This document shows, one piece after another, positions 17,506-25,477 of a stretch of 64,000 nt of DNA; within the stretch, counting starts at the first letter, position 1, and each line of letters begins with the position of its first letter. Both the position numbers and the translations under genes were made by a program. The stretch spans positions 310,001 to 374,000 of the forward strand of contig NZ_JAADZV010000004.1 in NCBI RefSeq assembly GCF_010645075.1. Reading direction: 5' to 3'. Origin of the DNA: Flavobacterium limi (lineage in GTDB: Bacteria; Bacteroidota; Bacteroidia; Flavobacteriales; Flavobacteriaceae). Below the pieces are notes generated by a model. It had not been told where the DNA came from and searched no databases. It was given only the letters and a program-made list of their open reading frames with translations.

Positions 17506-17566
17506 ATAATTAAAACAAAGATAAATGTTTGGCTTCTGTAAAAATTCACACAAATATAAAAAATAA

Positions 17567-17597
17567 AAAAGCTACTTCCCGAATGAAAGTAGCTTTT
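17567..17597 (-). terminator. terminator of the rpmB-rpmG-DUF4295 unit
   Basis: On the minus strand an 11-bp stem (AAAAGCTACTT / AAGTAGCTTTT) is followed by a T-rich run, 20 bases after the DUF4295 stop. Confidence 0.85.
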
Positions 17598-17616
17598 CTA
17601 TATAATGTAGTTGTAA

Positions 17617-17769
17617 TTATTTCTTTTTCAAGAATTCATCAACTTCTTCAGGAGCCATAATAGATTCTACGAATGTATATGCACCAGTTTTAGGAGATTT
17701 TACCATTTTGATGGCTTTTGACAATCTCTTAGAAGCTGTTTGTAACGATGCTACGGTTTTCTTTGCCAT
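17617..17769 (-). CDS. DUF4295 small basic protein
   Basis: A 50-residue basic protein (starts MAKKTVASLQTASKRL, ends DEFLKKK). It matches the DUF4295 family that in Bacteroidota always sits after rpmB and rpmG and may be a ribosome-associated protein. It lies 72 bp after rpmG on the same strand and before a terminator. Start and stop are unambiguous. The ribosomal role is inferred from context and composition. Confidence 0.9.
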   Translation of the reverse strand: MAKKTVASLQTASKRLSKAIKMVKSPKTGAYTFVESIMAPEEVDEFLKKK

Positions 17770-17841
17770 GATTCAAATGTTATTTGAAATTCAATAAATC
17801 ATCAAACGAATTCATTTGAGATTTAAAAAAATCTCTAATTA

Positions 17842-18024
17842 TTATTTAATTTCTTTATGAACAGTTACTCTTTTCAGGATTGGATTAAATTTTTTAATCT
17901 CTAATCTGTCCGGAGTATTTTTTTTGTTCTTTGTTGTGATATATCTTGAAGTCCCTGCAACACCAGAAGTTTTGTGTTCAGTACATTCTAAAATTACCTG
18001 GATTCTATTACCTTTCTTTGCCAT
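17842..18024 (-). CDS. rpmG: 50S ribosomal protein L33
   Basis: A 60-residue basic protein with the L33 pattern ([15 protein letters not shown], then [27 protein letters not shown] split over strands). Only one cysteine of the zinc-binding pairs remains, so it is the zinc-independent C-minus type. It lies between rpmB and DUF4295 in one unit. Confidence 0.95.
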   Translation of the reverse strand: MAKKGNRIQVILECTEHKTSGVAGTSRYITTKNKKNTPDRLEIKKFNPILKRVTVHKEIK

Positions 18025-18051
18025 CTTGCTATATATTTATTTAGGAAAAGA

Positions 18052-18288
18052 TTATTTGATAAATCCTTCTGACTGTGCTTTTTTCAAAACAGCAGAAATT
18101 CCATTTTTATTAATTGTTTTTATCGTAGATGCTGCTACTCTAAGAGTAATCCATCTATCTTCTTCTGGAAGATAAAAACGCTTTTTAACTAAGTTTACAG
18201 AAAACTTTCTCTTAGTTTTGTTCATAGCGTGAGAAACGTTATTTCCTACCATCGCTCTTTTACCTGTAAGGTCACAAACTCTTGACAT
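18052..18288 (-). CDS. rpmB: 50S ribosomal protein L28
   Basis: A 78-residue ribosomal protein starting [29 protein letters not shown], the L28 signature, with [21 protein letters not shown] in the middle. It is first in the rpmB-rpmG-DUF4295 unit and has a good promoter upstream. Confidence 0.96.
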   Translation of the reverse strand: MSRVCDLTGKRAMVGNNVSHAMNKTKRKFSVNLVKKRFYLPEEDRWITLRVAASTIKTINKNGISAVLKKAQSEGFIK

Positions 18289-18324
18289 TATACTTATCTT
18301 TTATCGTTATTCAAAATCAGGGTG

Positions 18325-18356
18325 CAAAGAAAAGAAAAATAAACGATTGTAGCAAA
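18325..18356 (-). promoter_or_regulatory. candidate promoter of rpmB
   Basis: On the minus strand TTTG (18356-18353) and TTTCTTTG (18332-18325) are 20 bases apart. This matches the Bacteroidota TTTG / TAnnTTTG layout with one mismatch, about 37 bases before the rpmB start. Confidence 0.5.
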
Positions 18357-18362
18357 AAAATA

Positions 18363-19613
18363 TTACACATTTTTTAAAATTTCTTTCTGCAATATCTCCA
18401 GACTCTTAATGGTGCCTCTATCTATCACTTTTTCACGAGGTTGCCCAAAGTTAAATTCTTCTGTAATGACTCCATTTGGCGTTGCTAATGCTATAAAAAC
18501 AGTGCCAATTTCAGCATCTGAATCACCTTTGGAAGGGCCTGCATTTCCGGTTGTAGCAATGGCGTAGTCAGTTTTAAGTATCTCTTTTACATTCAAAGCC
18601 ATAGCCGATGCCACCTCTGCACTGACTACCGAAAATTGATCCACTAAACCCTGAGACACCCCAAGAACATTAACTTTCGCTTCTGTTGCATATGAAACAA
18701 CACTGCCTTTAAAGTAACTAGACGCTCCCGGAACAGCAGATAATAATGAAGCTATTTTCCCCCCAGTAAAACTTTCAGCAGTCGAAATAGTTTTATTTTG
18801 CTGAACCAACAATTTTCCTACAGCAACTTCGATAGTTTCATTGTCATCAAAACCTACTATAATATCATGAATTATAGCATCTAACGATTTTACATTTTCT
18901 TCTATTGCCGTCTCTAAAACCTCTTTATCCGTACCTCTTGCAGTCAGCCTTAAACGAACGCGACCTGGATTTGGAAGATATGCCAGTTTAATAAAATCAG
19001 GTAAATTATTCTCCCAATGTTCAATACGTTCCGCAACTAAACTCTCGCCTTGCCCATATGTTAAAATCGTTTTATGAATAATGTAAGGACGTTTATATTC
19101 ACGGACAATTTTTGGAATTATTTCTTCTTCAACCAGATATTTCATTTCATATGGCACGCCAGGAAGCGAAATAAAAACAGTATTTTCCTTTTTCATCCAC
19201 ATTCCGGGTGCGGTACCAACTTTATTATGAAGTATTGTACAGCCAGAAGGAACCAGAGCCTGATCTTTATTCATTTGCGTAATTGGACGTTTAAAATAAC
19301 CTTCGATCAGCTGCGTTACATGCGCCAGAACTTCCTTATTTACAACTAATTCATCATCAAAATACTCACAAAATGTTTTTTTCGTAACATCATCTTTTGT
19401 CGGCCCTAATCCTCCGGTTACAATCACGACATCTACTTTATTCTGAAGTTGCGAAAAAGTATTTAAAATATGCTTTTTATCATCACTTATAGAAATCATC
19501 TCACTAACCTCTACTCCAATTCGATCTAATGCTTTGGCAATAAATCCCGAATTAGTATCAATAATCTGACCTATTAAAATTTCGTCACCAATAGTAATGA
19601 TAGTAGCTTTCAT
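18363..19613 (-). CDS. cinA: CinA-family NMN deamidase-related protein
   Basis: A 416-residue protein with two domains. The N-terminal molybdopterin-binding-like COG1058 domain (residues 1-170, [32 protein letters not shown]) acts on ADP-ribose-type substrates in relatives. The C-terminal PncC-type domain (from about 255, [20 protein letters not shown]) carries the serine of nicotinamide-nucleotide amidase. Together they serve NAD-cycle salvage. The start ATG at 19613 gives the normal N-terminus [11 protein letters not shown]. Confidence 0.93.
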   Translation of the reverse strand: MKATIITIGDEILIGQIIDTNSGFIAKALDRIGVEVSEMISISDDKKHILNTFSQLQNKVDVVIVTGGLGPTKDDVTKKTFCEYFDDELVVNKEVLAHVTQLIEGYFKRPITQMNKDQALVPSGCTILHNKVGTAPGMWMKKENTVFISLPGVPYEMKYLVEEEIIPKIVREYKRPYIIHKTILTYGQGESLVAERIEHWENNLPDFIKLAYLPNPGRVRLRLTARGTDKEVLETAIEENVKSLDAIIHDIIVGFDDNETIEVAVGKLLVQQNKTISTAESFTGGKIASLLSAVPGASSYFKGSVVSYATEAKVNVLGVSQGLVDQFSVVSAEVASAMALNVKEILKTDYAIATTGNAGPSKGDSDAEIGTVFIALATPNGVITEEFNFGQPREKVIDRGTIKSLEILQKEILKNV

Positions 19614-19813
19614 TTTGATTTTTTCTATTCAACTTTATGAGTTGCTTATGGAAACAGGATTATAAATAAACGAATTGAGCGAGACCAGGAAACAGTATCC
19701 TTTTGATATTAAAAAATGACTCGTTAAATAAAATTTCCGAAACAAAAGATATATAACCTGACCTGATTTCAACTCTCCTCTTTTAAAGGACCGAAATCAG
19801 TTCACACAACAAT

Positions 19814-20158
19814 TTAGATATCGAAGTCTTTTTTAATTTCTTTAATAGCATCATTGACCTGTTTTTTGATACTTTTAAAAGTCTCTATAATTTCTTTCTT
19901 TTTACCTTCAGCCTTAGTCCAGGCCTCAACCTGCAAAATTTCTTCAAAAGCCACATTCAAACCCATTAAATCCAGAGTCGGTTTTATTTTATGAGCATAA
20001 GAATAAGCATGTTTATGATCTTTCTTCTTAATACCCTCTTTTATCTGCTTTAAATCTTCCGGTACTTCAGTAACAAATAGCCTTAGAATCTCGTTTACAA
20101 ATTCCGAATCATTGTCTGAAAGCGCATATACTTTTGATAAATTATATTTTAATGCCAT
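19814..20158 (-). CDS. Hpt-domain protein
   Basis: A 114-residue single-domain histidine phosphotransfer protein. The phosphorylated histidine lies in YSYAHKIKPTLDLMGL (about residue 56), within a four-helix pattern (FVNEILRLFVTEVPEDLKQI before, AFEEILQVEAW after). It would pass phosphate between a hybrid kinase and a response regulator encoded elsewhere. Its start overlaps the upstream FAH gene stop as TAATG, suggesting coupled translation with a metabolic enzyme, which is unusual but may be chance. Confidence 0.85.
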   Translation of the reverse strand: MALKYNLSKVYALSDNDSEFVNEILRLFVTEVPEDLKQIKEGIKKKDHKHAYSYAHKIKPTLDLMGLNVAFEEILQVEAWTKAEGKKKEIIETFKSIKKQVNDAIKEIKKDFDI

Positions 20159-20769
20159 TATTTTACTTGTATTCTGAATAATTTTTTATCTTCTAAAAAT
20201 CCTTCTAAAACATCATTTGGCTTAACTGCCGCAACTCCCGCAGGCGTTCCAGTAAATATAACATCACCAATTTTTAGCGTGAAATACCGGGACACATACG
20301 AAATAAGCTCATCTATTTTCCACAACATGAGACTTGTATTGCCTTTTTGAACTGTTTCATTATTATTTGTGAGTTCAAAATTAATATTTTCAACAGAATT
20401 AAAAAGTGTCTTTGACAAAAAATCCCCAATTACTGCAGATCCGTCAAAAGCTTTAGCTTTTTCCCACGGCAACCCCTTCTCTTTTAGCTTTGCCTGTAAA
20501 TCACGGGCTGTAAAATCAATACCTACACTTATGTCATCGTAATATTTATGTGCAAATTTAGGTTCAATATATTTTCCGACCTTATTAATTTTCACAACAA
20601 TCTCGATTTCATGATGAACATCTTCTGAAAATTCAGGAATTACAAACGGATGCTGCTTTAATAAGACCGCCGAGTCCGGCTTCATAAAGACAACAGGCTC
20701 AGCAGGTCTTTCATTTTTTAATTCTTCTATATGATTGGTATAATTTCTACCGATGCAGATTATTTTCAT
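20158..20769 (-). CDS. fumarylacetoacetate hydrolase family protein (acylpyruvase-like)
   Basis: A 203-residue protein of the short FAH/FAHD1 class. It starts MKIICIGRNYTNHIEEL, with metal-binding acidic residues in HHEIEIVVKI and GIDFTARDLQ and the late motif GDVIFTGTPAGVAAV. The family hydrolyses C-C bonds of acylpyruvates or decarboxylates oxaloacetate, with Mg in the active site; the substrate here is not determined. It is followed by the Hpt gene with a 1-bp overlap. Confidence 0.88.
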   Translation of the reverse strand: MKIICIGRNYTNHIEELKNERPAEPVVFMKPDSAVLLKQHPFVIPEFSEDVHHEIEIVVKINKVGKYIEPKFAHKYYDDISVGIDFTARDLQAKLKEKGLPWEKAKAFDGSAVIGDFLSKTLFNSVENINFELTNNNETVQKGNTSLMLWKIDELISYVSRYFTLKIGDVIFTGTPAGVAAVKPNDVLEGFLEDKKLFRIQVK

Positions 20770-20851
20770 TTCTTTTAAGTACTTGAGCCCCTAATTACTG
20801 ATTCTCTTAGAAATTGAGCACAAAAATTACAGCTCCTTTGATATCGTAATC

Positions 20852-21622
20852 CTATTTCGTATTTAACTTTCTTAATTTTATTGCTGTCAATACCTTTTTC
20901 GTGTATAAAGGAAAGTCCGCATTTTGAATCCAGCTGAAATATCCTGGCTCAGCTTCCAAAACTTTTTCAACTTTAGCTCCTTTATGTTTTCCGAAGGTAA
21001 AAATTTCTTCATTGTCTTTATCAAAAGCAATCATTCCAGCAAAGTCAGCAATTTTTTTCCGTGTTGTAAACTCCGACAATGCTTTAATGTCGTTTTCCAA
21101 TTCGGGATAACGGTCTAACTGTGCTTTTAAAATCTCATAAGTTGCTGTTGTATCCGCTTCTGCAGAATGGGCATTTTCCAGATTTTTCCCACAATAAAAT
21201 TTTAATGCAGCACTTAAGGTACGCTCTTCCATTTTATGAAAAATCGTCTGAACATCTACTGATACTTTATTTTTCATATCAAAATCCACACCCGCCCGAA
21301 GCAATTCTTCCGCCAATAAAGGAATATCAAAACGATCCGAATTAAAACCTCCCAAATCACTGTCTTTAATCATATTATAGATTTGTGGCGCCAATTCATT
21401 AAACGTTGGCTCATCTGCGACTTTTTCATCTGTGATACCATGCACCTCCGTCGTATGAGGAGGAATTGGGATTGTTGGATTCACTAACCAGGTTTTACTT
21501 TCTTTATTTCCGTTTGGAAAAACTTTCAATATTGAAATTTCTACGATCCTGTCTTTTCCGATATCAATTCCAGTCGTTTCTAAATCGAAAAAGCAGATTG
21601 GTCTGCTGAGTTTGAGTTCCAT
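20852..21622 (-). CDS. DEDDh 3'-5' exonuclease with C-terminal DUF3820-like domain
   Basis: A 256-residue protein with a DnaQ-type exonuclease domain (residues 1-180): ExoI FFDLETTGIDIGKDRIVEIS, ExoII GGFNSDRFDIPLLAEE, ExoIII AHSAEADTTATYEIL. The last 60 residues (FTFGKHKGAKVEKV, EPGYFSWIQNADFP) resemble the DUF3820 module often fused to such nucleases. Probable roles are DNA or RNA end trimming or proofreading; a polymerase partner is not encoded nearby. Confidence 0.9.
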   Translation of the reverse strand: MELKLSRPICFFDLETTGIDIGKDRIVEISILKVFPNGNKESKTWLVNPTIPIPPHTTEVHGITDEKVADEPTFNELAPQIYNMIKDSDLGGFNSDRFDIPLLAEELLRAGVDFDMKNKVSVDVQTIFHKMEERTLSAALKFYCGKNLENAHSAEADTTATYEILKAQLDRYPELENDIKALSEFTTRKKIADFAGMIAFDKDNEEIFTFGKHKGAKVEKVLEAEPGYFSWIQNADFPLYTKKVLTAIKLRKLNTK

Positions 21623-21734
21623 TTTTTTGTTTTTGAATGTTACAAAAGTAATTTTTAAAGCCGAATTATCACTAATTTATTACTGTAAACAACTGTTAAA
21701 ATTATTTTTAAAAAATTGACGTTTATAAAAATAA

Positions 21735-21767
21735 AAAATCCGGCAAAATTCGAAATTCTGCCGGATT
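21735..21767 (-). terminator. terminator of the E2 gene
   Basis: On the minus strand the stem AATCCGGCA / TGCCGGATT is followed by six T, 20 bases after the E2 stop. Confidence 0.88.
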
Positions 21768-21786
21768 AATATTTTAATATATTATT

Positions 21787-23100
21787 TTAGAAATCCCTAT
21801 CGACATCAAAAGCTTCTAAATACTCAGCCACGCGTTTTACAAAACTGCCTCCTAACGCTCCGTCTACCACTCTGTGGTCATAAGAATGAGATAAAAACAT
21901 CTTTTGACGGATTCCGATAAAATCACCTTCCGGGGTTTCTATAACGGCAGGCACTTTTCGAATAGCCCCTAAGGCCAGAATCCCAACCTGCGGCTGATTG
22001 ATAATTGGAGTTCCAAAAACACTACCAAAACTCCCCACATTAGTGACAGTGTATGTTCCTCCCTGAGTATCATCAGGTTTTAGCTTTCCGGTTTTAGCAC
22101 GGTTTGCCAAATCATTTACCGCTTTTGCCATTCCAACAAGATTTAACTGATCTGCATTTTTAATAACAGGTACAATCAGATTTCCGTTTGACAAAGCAGC
22201 TGCCATTCCTAAATTTATATTCTTTTTCCTGATGATGTAATCTCCCTCAACTGAGATATTGATTCCCGGAAAATCTTTTATTGCTTTCGCAACAGCTTCC
22301 ATAAAAATTGGTGTATAGGTTAGCTTCTCACCTTCCCTTTTTTCAAAAGCTGCTTTAACCTTGTCTCTCCATTTTACAATATTCGTTACATCTACCTCAA
22401 TGAAAGACTGAACATGTGCAGAAGTTTGAAGTGAAGCTACCATATAACCAGAAATCAACTTACGCATTCTGTCCATCTCAACAATTTCGTCATCTCCATT
22501 TACAGAAACCGGAACTGCTTGTTGAATTTTTTGAGGTGCCAATTCTTCTGTTTTTGGAGAAAGCACAACTTCTTTTACTTCTTCAACATCAGATTTACGG
22601 TTTTCAATATATTTTAAAATATCTTCTTTTGTAACCCTTCCTTCTTTTCCTGAACCTGTGATGTTTTCTAACTCAGAAAGAGAAACCCCTTCTTCTTTGG
22701 CAATATTTTTCACTAATGGAGAAAAGAATTTATCTGAACCCGAAAAATCCTGAGGAACAGAAACAGCTTCTCTGGCAACTTCGATTGTTTTTTCAATTTC
22801 AATTGCTTCTACAGGAACTTCAGTTTCTTCAATCGATTTTACCTCTGCCGCACTATTCCCTTCTATTTCAATAATCGCTATAACTTGCCCAACCTGAACC
22901 AAATCATCTTTGCCAAATAACTGTTCAACTAAAATTCCTGATACTTCACTTGGCACTTCACTATCAACCTTGTCAGTCGCAATTTCCAGTACCGCTTCGT
23001 CAGCTTCAATTTTGTCTCCCACTTCTTTCAACCAGCTTGTAATAGTTGCTTCAGCGACACTTTCTCCCATTTTCGGAAGTCTCAATTCAAATCTTGCCAT
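21787..23100 (-). CDS. dihydrolipoamide acyltransferase (2-oxo acid dehydrogenase E2)
   Basis: A 437-residue E2 subunit. The lipoyl domain (residues 1-77) carries the modified lysine Lys44 in EIATDKVDSE. A Glu/Val-rich linker leads to a peripheral subunit-binding domain (about 125-165, FFSPLVKNIAKEEGVSLSEL). The catalytic domain ends with SHSYDHRVVDGALGG, holding the active-site histidine. It is probably the E2 of a branched-chain or 2-oxoglutarate complex, but the specificity cannot be read. E1 and E3 are not next to it; a single-gene unit is usual in flavobacteria. Confidence 0.9.
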   Translation of the reverse strand: MARFELRLPKMGESVAEATITSWLKEVGDKIEADEAVLEIATDKVDSEVPSEVSGILVEQLFGKDDLVQVGQVIAIIEIEGNSAAEVKSIEETEVPVEAIEIEKTIEVAREAVSVPQDFSGSDKFFSPLVKNIAKEEGVSLSELENITGSGKEGRVTKEDILKYIENRKSDVEEVKEVVLSPKTEELAPQKIQQAVPVSVNGDDEIVEMDRMRKLISGYMVASLQTSAHVQSFIEVDVTNIVKWRDKVKAAFEKREGEKLTYTPIFMEAVAKAIKDFPGINISVEGDYIIRKKNINLGMAAALSNGNLIVPVIKNADQLNLVGMAKAVNDLANRAKTGKLKPDDTQGGTYTVTNVGSFGSVFGTPIINQPQVGILALGAIRKVPAVIETPEGDFIGIRQKMFLSHSYDHRVVDGALGGSFVKRVAEYLEAFDVDRDF

Positions 23101-23183
23101 ATTATTAACCTAAAAGGTGATTTTGATTTTCAGATTGCGAAATTACTAAATATTTTAAATATAAATTATACAAAATATAATTT

Positions 23184-24347
23184 TTACTCAATTTTCATCA
23201 TTTCACCCCGTTCATTTTTAGAATTACTTCCAATAATAAAATTAGCCTTTTTGGGTAAAATTTTAAAAGTAATACTCTTATGCTTCAGAGTTTCTAAGAT
23301 TTCAATACATTTTTTAAAAGAAACGTATTGATTATCCAAAATAACTTCAATTCTTTTACCCTTTGAAACGAGGCACGAATTTACCATTTTTTCCTTTTTG
23401 AAATCTAAAAAAACAACTTTATTTTTTAAAACCGAAGACAGTCGACCGCACAAAATTTCATTTGAAGAAAAGAAAACATAGCTTTCCGGCAATGGATTTA
23501 ACTTAGGCTTTCCCAAAAACATTTTTACAAATGAAAAAAGAAAAATTCCAACTTTGATAAAAACCGAAAAAAACAAAGATCTTCTAAAATGCTTTCGGTA
23601 GAAAAACTCCATTGCTTCCTGAAATCTTCTCATATATTTTTCGTCTTTTACAGTACTTTCCCCTTTGTAATGTATGACAGATGTTTCATGAAAATAGTAA
23701 TTTTTTCTTTGTTTTTGCAAAACAGAATACGACAAATCTATATCATCGGCATACATGAAGCAATCTTCATCAAATCCTCCCGTTTCCAAATATAATTCCC
23801 GTTCCATTACCATAAAAGCCCCTACTAAAATATCAACATTTCCTGTTTCATTTTCTGACAAATGCTGTGCATAATACTGATTAAAAAGCTTTTGATTTGA
23901 AAAAATTTTATACAATCCGAAAATCTTGGTAAAAGCTACCCAGGGAGTTGGAGTTCCACGTTTGCTTTCAGGCAGAAAATTTCCTGTTCCGTCAATTAAT
24001 TTACACCCAATAATTCCGAGGTCTTTTTTTTCTTCGGCGAAAGCCAAAATTTTCACAAATGTGTCTTCAGCTACTACTGTGTCGGGATTTAGAATACAAA
24101 TATATTTTCCTTTAGCTTTTGCTACTCCAATATTATTTCCTTTTGGAAATCCTGAATTTTCCTTGTTTTCAATTAATAATACATCCGGAAATCTGCTTTT
24201 CATCATTAAACAGCTCCCATCATCAGAATCATTATCAACTACAATGATTTCCCCATCGATTGCAGAAAGGGCTTCCTGAACACTCAGCACACACAGTTCC
24301 AGAAAATAGCGCACATTATAATTAAGAATAATAACCGATAACTCCAT
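23184..24347 (-). CDS. GT2-family glycosyltransferase with C-terminal membrane segment
   Basis: About 387 residues. The N-terminal GT-A domain starts LSVIILNYNVRYFLELCVLSVQ, with VDNDSDDGS and the acidic NPDTVVAEDTF region. A hydrophobic stretch (SVFIKVGIFLFSFVKMF) near residue 260 anchors it in the membrane. It resembles rhamnosyl-type transferases of the WbbL group. The ATG at 24347 is preferred over an in-frame TTG one codon earlier. It lies next to the polysaccharide locus but is separated from it by the plus-strand phosphatase gene, so it may act on another glycan. Confidence 0.85.
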   Translation of the reverse strand: MELSVIILNYNVRYFLELCVLSVQEALSAIDGEIIVVDNDSDDGSCLMMKSRFPDVLLIENKENSGFPKGNNIGVAKAKGKYICILNPDTVVAEDTFVKILAFAEEKKDLGIIGCKLIDGTGNFLPESKRGTPTPWVAFTKIFGLYKIFSNQKLFNQYYAQHLSENETGNVDILVGAFMVMERELYLETGGFDEDCFMYADDIDLSYSVLQKQRKNYYFHETSVIHYKGESTVKDEKYMRRFQEAMEFFYRKHFRRSLFFSVFIKVGIFLFSFVKMFLGKPKLNPLPESYVFFSSNEILCGRLSSVLKNKVVFLDFKKEKMVNSCLVSKGKRIEVILDNQYVSFKKCIEILETLKHKSITFKILPKKANFIIGSNSKNERGEMMKIE

Positions 24348-24658
24348 CAAAATATTTATTTGAAAAATTGAGGTAAGTTAAAAATTTTCAACCAAATCCA
24401 AATGCAAAGAACAGTCGTTTTTTACTAATACCGTAATACAATATCATATTACTGTTGCTTTTTTTATTACATTTAACACGCTAACGGATTCTAATGGCTG
24501 AATTCCATCGATAAACTTACAAGTTTCAATCTTTGAAAATAACTAAATAATTACCATCAAAAAAATGGTTGTTTCTAAACTCATATTGTTTATAATATGG
24601 ATAATTAATCTTTTCTAATTTAATCTTTATTTCTTTCAATTTTTCTATTTTTGTCTTT
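24348..24658. other. intergenic region between divergent genes
   Basis: About 310 bases between the GT2 gene and the CpsB-like gene, AT-rich. I see a weak AT hairpin around CGTAATA / TATTACTG near 24450-24470 and the CpsB-side -7 box at 24646. No gene or strong terminator. Confidence 0.5.
24646..24653 (+). promoter_or_regulatory. -7 box of the CpsB-like gene, likely leaderless
   Basis: TATTTTTG (consensus TAnnTTTG) ends only 5 bases before the ATG at 24659, so the transcript would start at or within a base or two of the start codon. Confidence 0.5.
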
Positions 24659-25399
24659 ATGTTATCATTCTTCAAACAAAAACACTACTTAAAAGACCTT
24701 TTATCAGGTGATTATATTGATATCCATTCGCATTTATTGCCAGGCATAGACGATGGGGCTAAAACAATTTCTGATACTGAGAGATTAATTAAATCATTCC
24801 AAAATATTGGGGTTTCGCAATTCATAACAACGCCCCATATTAGTCACTATATCTGGAATAATTCCCCTCAGGCCATTCAGGATAATCATGCAGAAACAAG
24901 CAAACTATTAACCGAAACTTATAATATTTCCAAACCTTTTCTTGCTGCAGCAGAATACTTTATGGATGACTGGTTTGAAAGGCATTTTCAAAATGAAAAG
25001 CTTCTTGCTTTAAAAGATAATTATGTATTGGTAGAAATGTCATATATAAATGCTCCAATACAGCTATATAAAATTTTATTTGATTTACAGGTTGCAGGAT
25101 ACATACCTGTTTTAGCACATCCGGAACGATATTTATTTTATCATAAAAATTTTATCGAATACGAAAGACTAAAAAAAGCAGGCTGTTTGTTTCAATTGAA
25201 TTTACTGGCGGTAGTAGGTTATTACGGTGAAGAAATTACAAAAATTGCTGAACAATTGCTGAAGAACGGAATGTATGACTTTGCAGGTACAGATGTACAT
25301 CATAACAATCATATAGCTGCATTTGAACAAAGAATAAAAATAAATTCAATCGATGGATTAAAAGAAATCATATCTAATAATCAGTTTTTTAAATTCTAA
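24659..25399 (+). CDS. CpsB/YwqE-type tyrosine-protein phosphatase (PHP domain)
   Basis: A 246-residue PHP-fold phosphatase. Metal-binding motifs are DIHSHLLPGIDDGAK near residue 21, TTPHISH near 59, LAHPERY near 150 and GTDVHHNNH near 215. In capsule loci this family dephosphorylates the tyrosine-rich tail of the Wzc-type kinase, here the gene at 25478-27871 that ends facing it. It is the only plus-strand gene inside the polysaccharide region and shares a bidirectional terminator with the kinase operon. Opposed, separately promoted phosphatase and kinase genes fit a control switch. Confidence 0.9.
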   Translation: MLSFFKQKHYLKDLLSGDYIDIHSHLLPGIDDGAKTISDTERLIKSFQNIGVSQFITTPHISHYIWNNSPQAIQDNHAETSKLLTETYNISKPFLAAAEYFMDDWFERHFQNEKLLALKDNYVLVEMSYINAPIQLYKILFDLQVAGYIPVLAHPERYLFYHKNFIEYERLKKAGCLFQLNLLAVVGYYGEEITKIAEQLLKNGMYDFAGTDVHHNNHIAAFEQRIKINSIDGLKEIISNNQFFKF

Positions 25400-25432
25400 T
25401 ACTTATTTTCTACAAATAATAATTTCACAAAA

Positions 25433-25462
25433 AAGGTCCAAATAAATTTGGACCTTCTTTTA
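25433..25462. terminator. bidirectional terminator between CpsB and Wzc genes
   Basis: A perfect 11-bp stem AAGGTCCAAAT / ATTTGGACCTT with A and T runs on either side, between convergent genes. Confidence 0.88.
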
Positions 25463-25477
25463 TATAAAACTCATTAA

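Noticed and set aside
19679-19704. Possible fourth, half REP-like element (AAAAGGATACTGTTTC on the minus strand)
   Set aside because: Only the right half resembles the family; no inner stem and no GGGGCTA end, so it was not listed as a feature.
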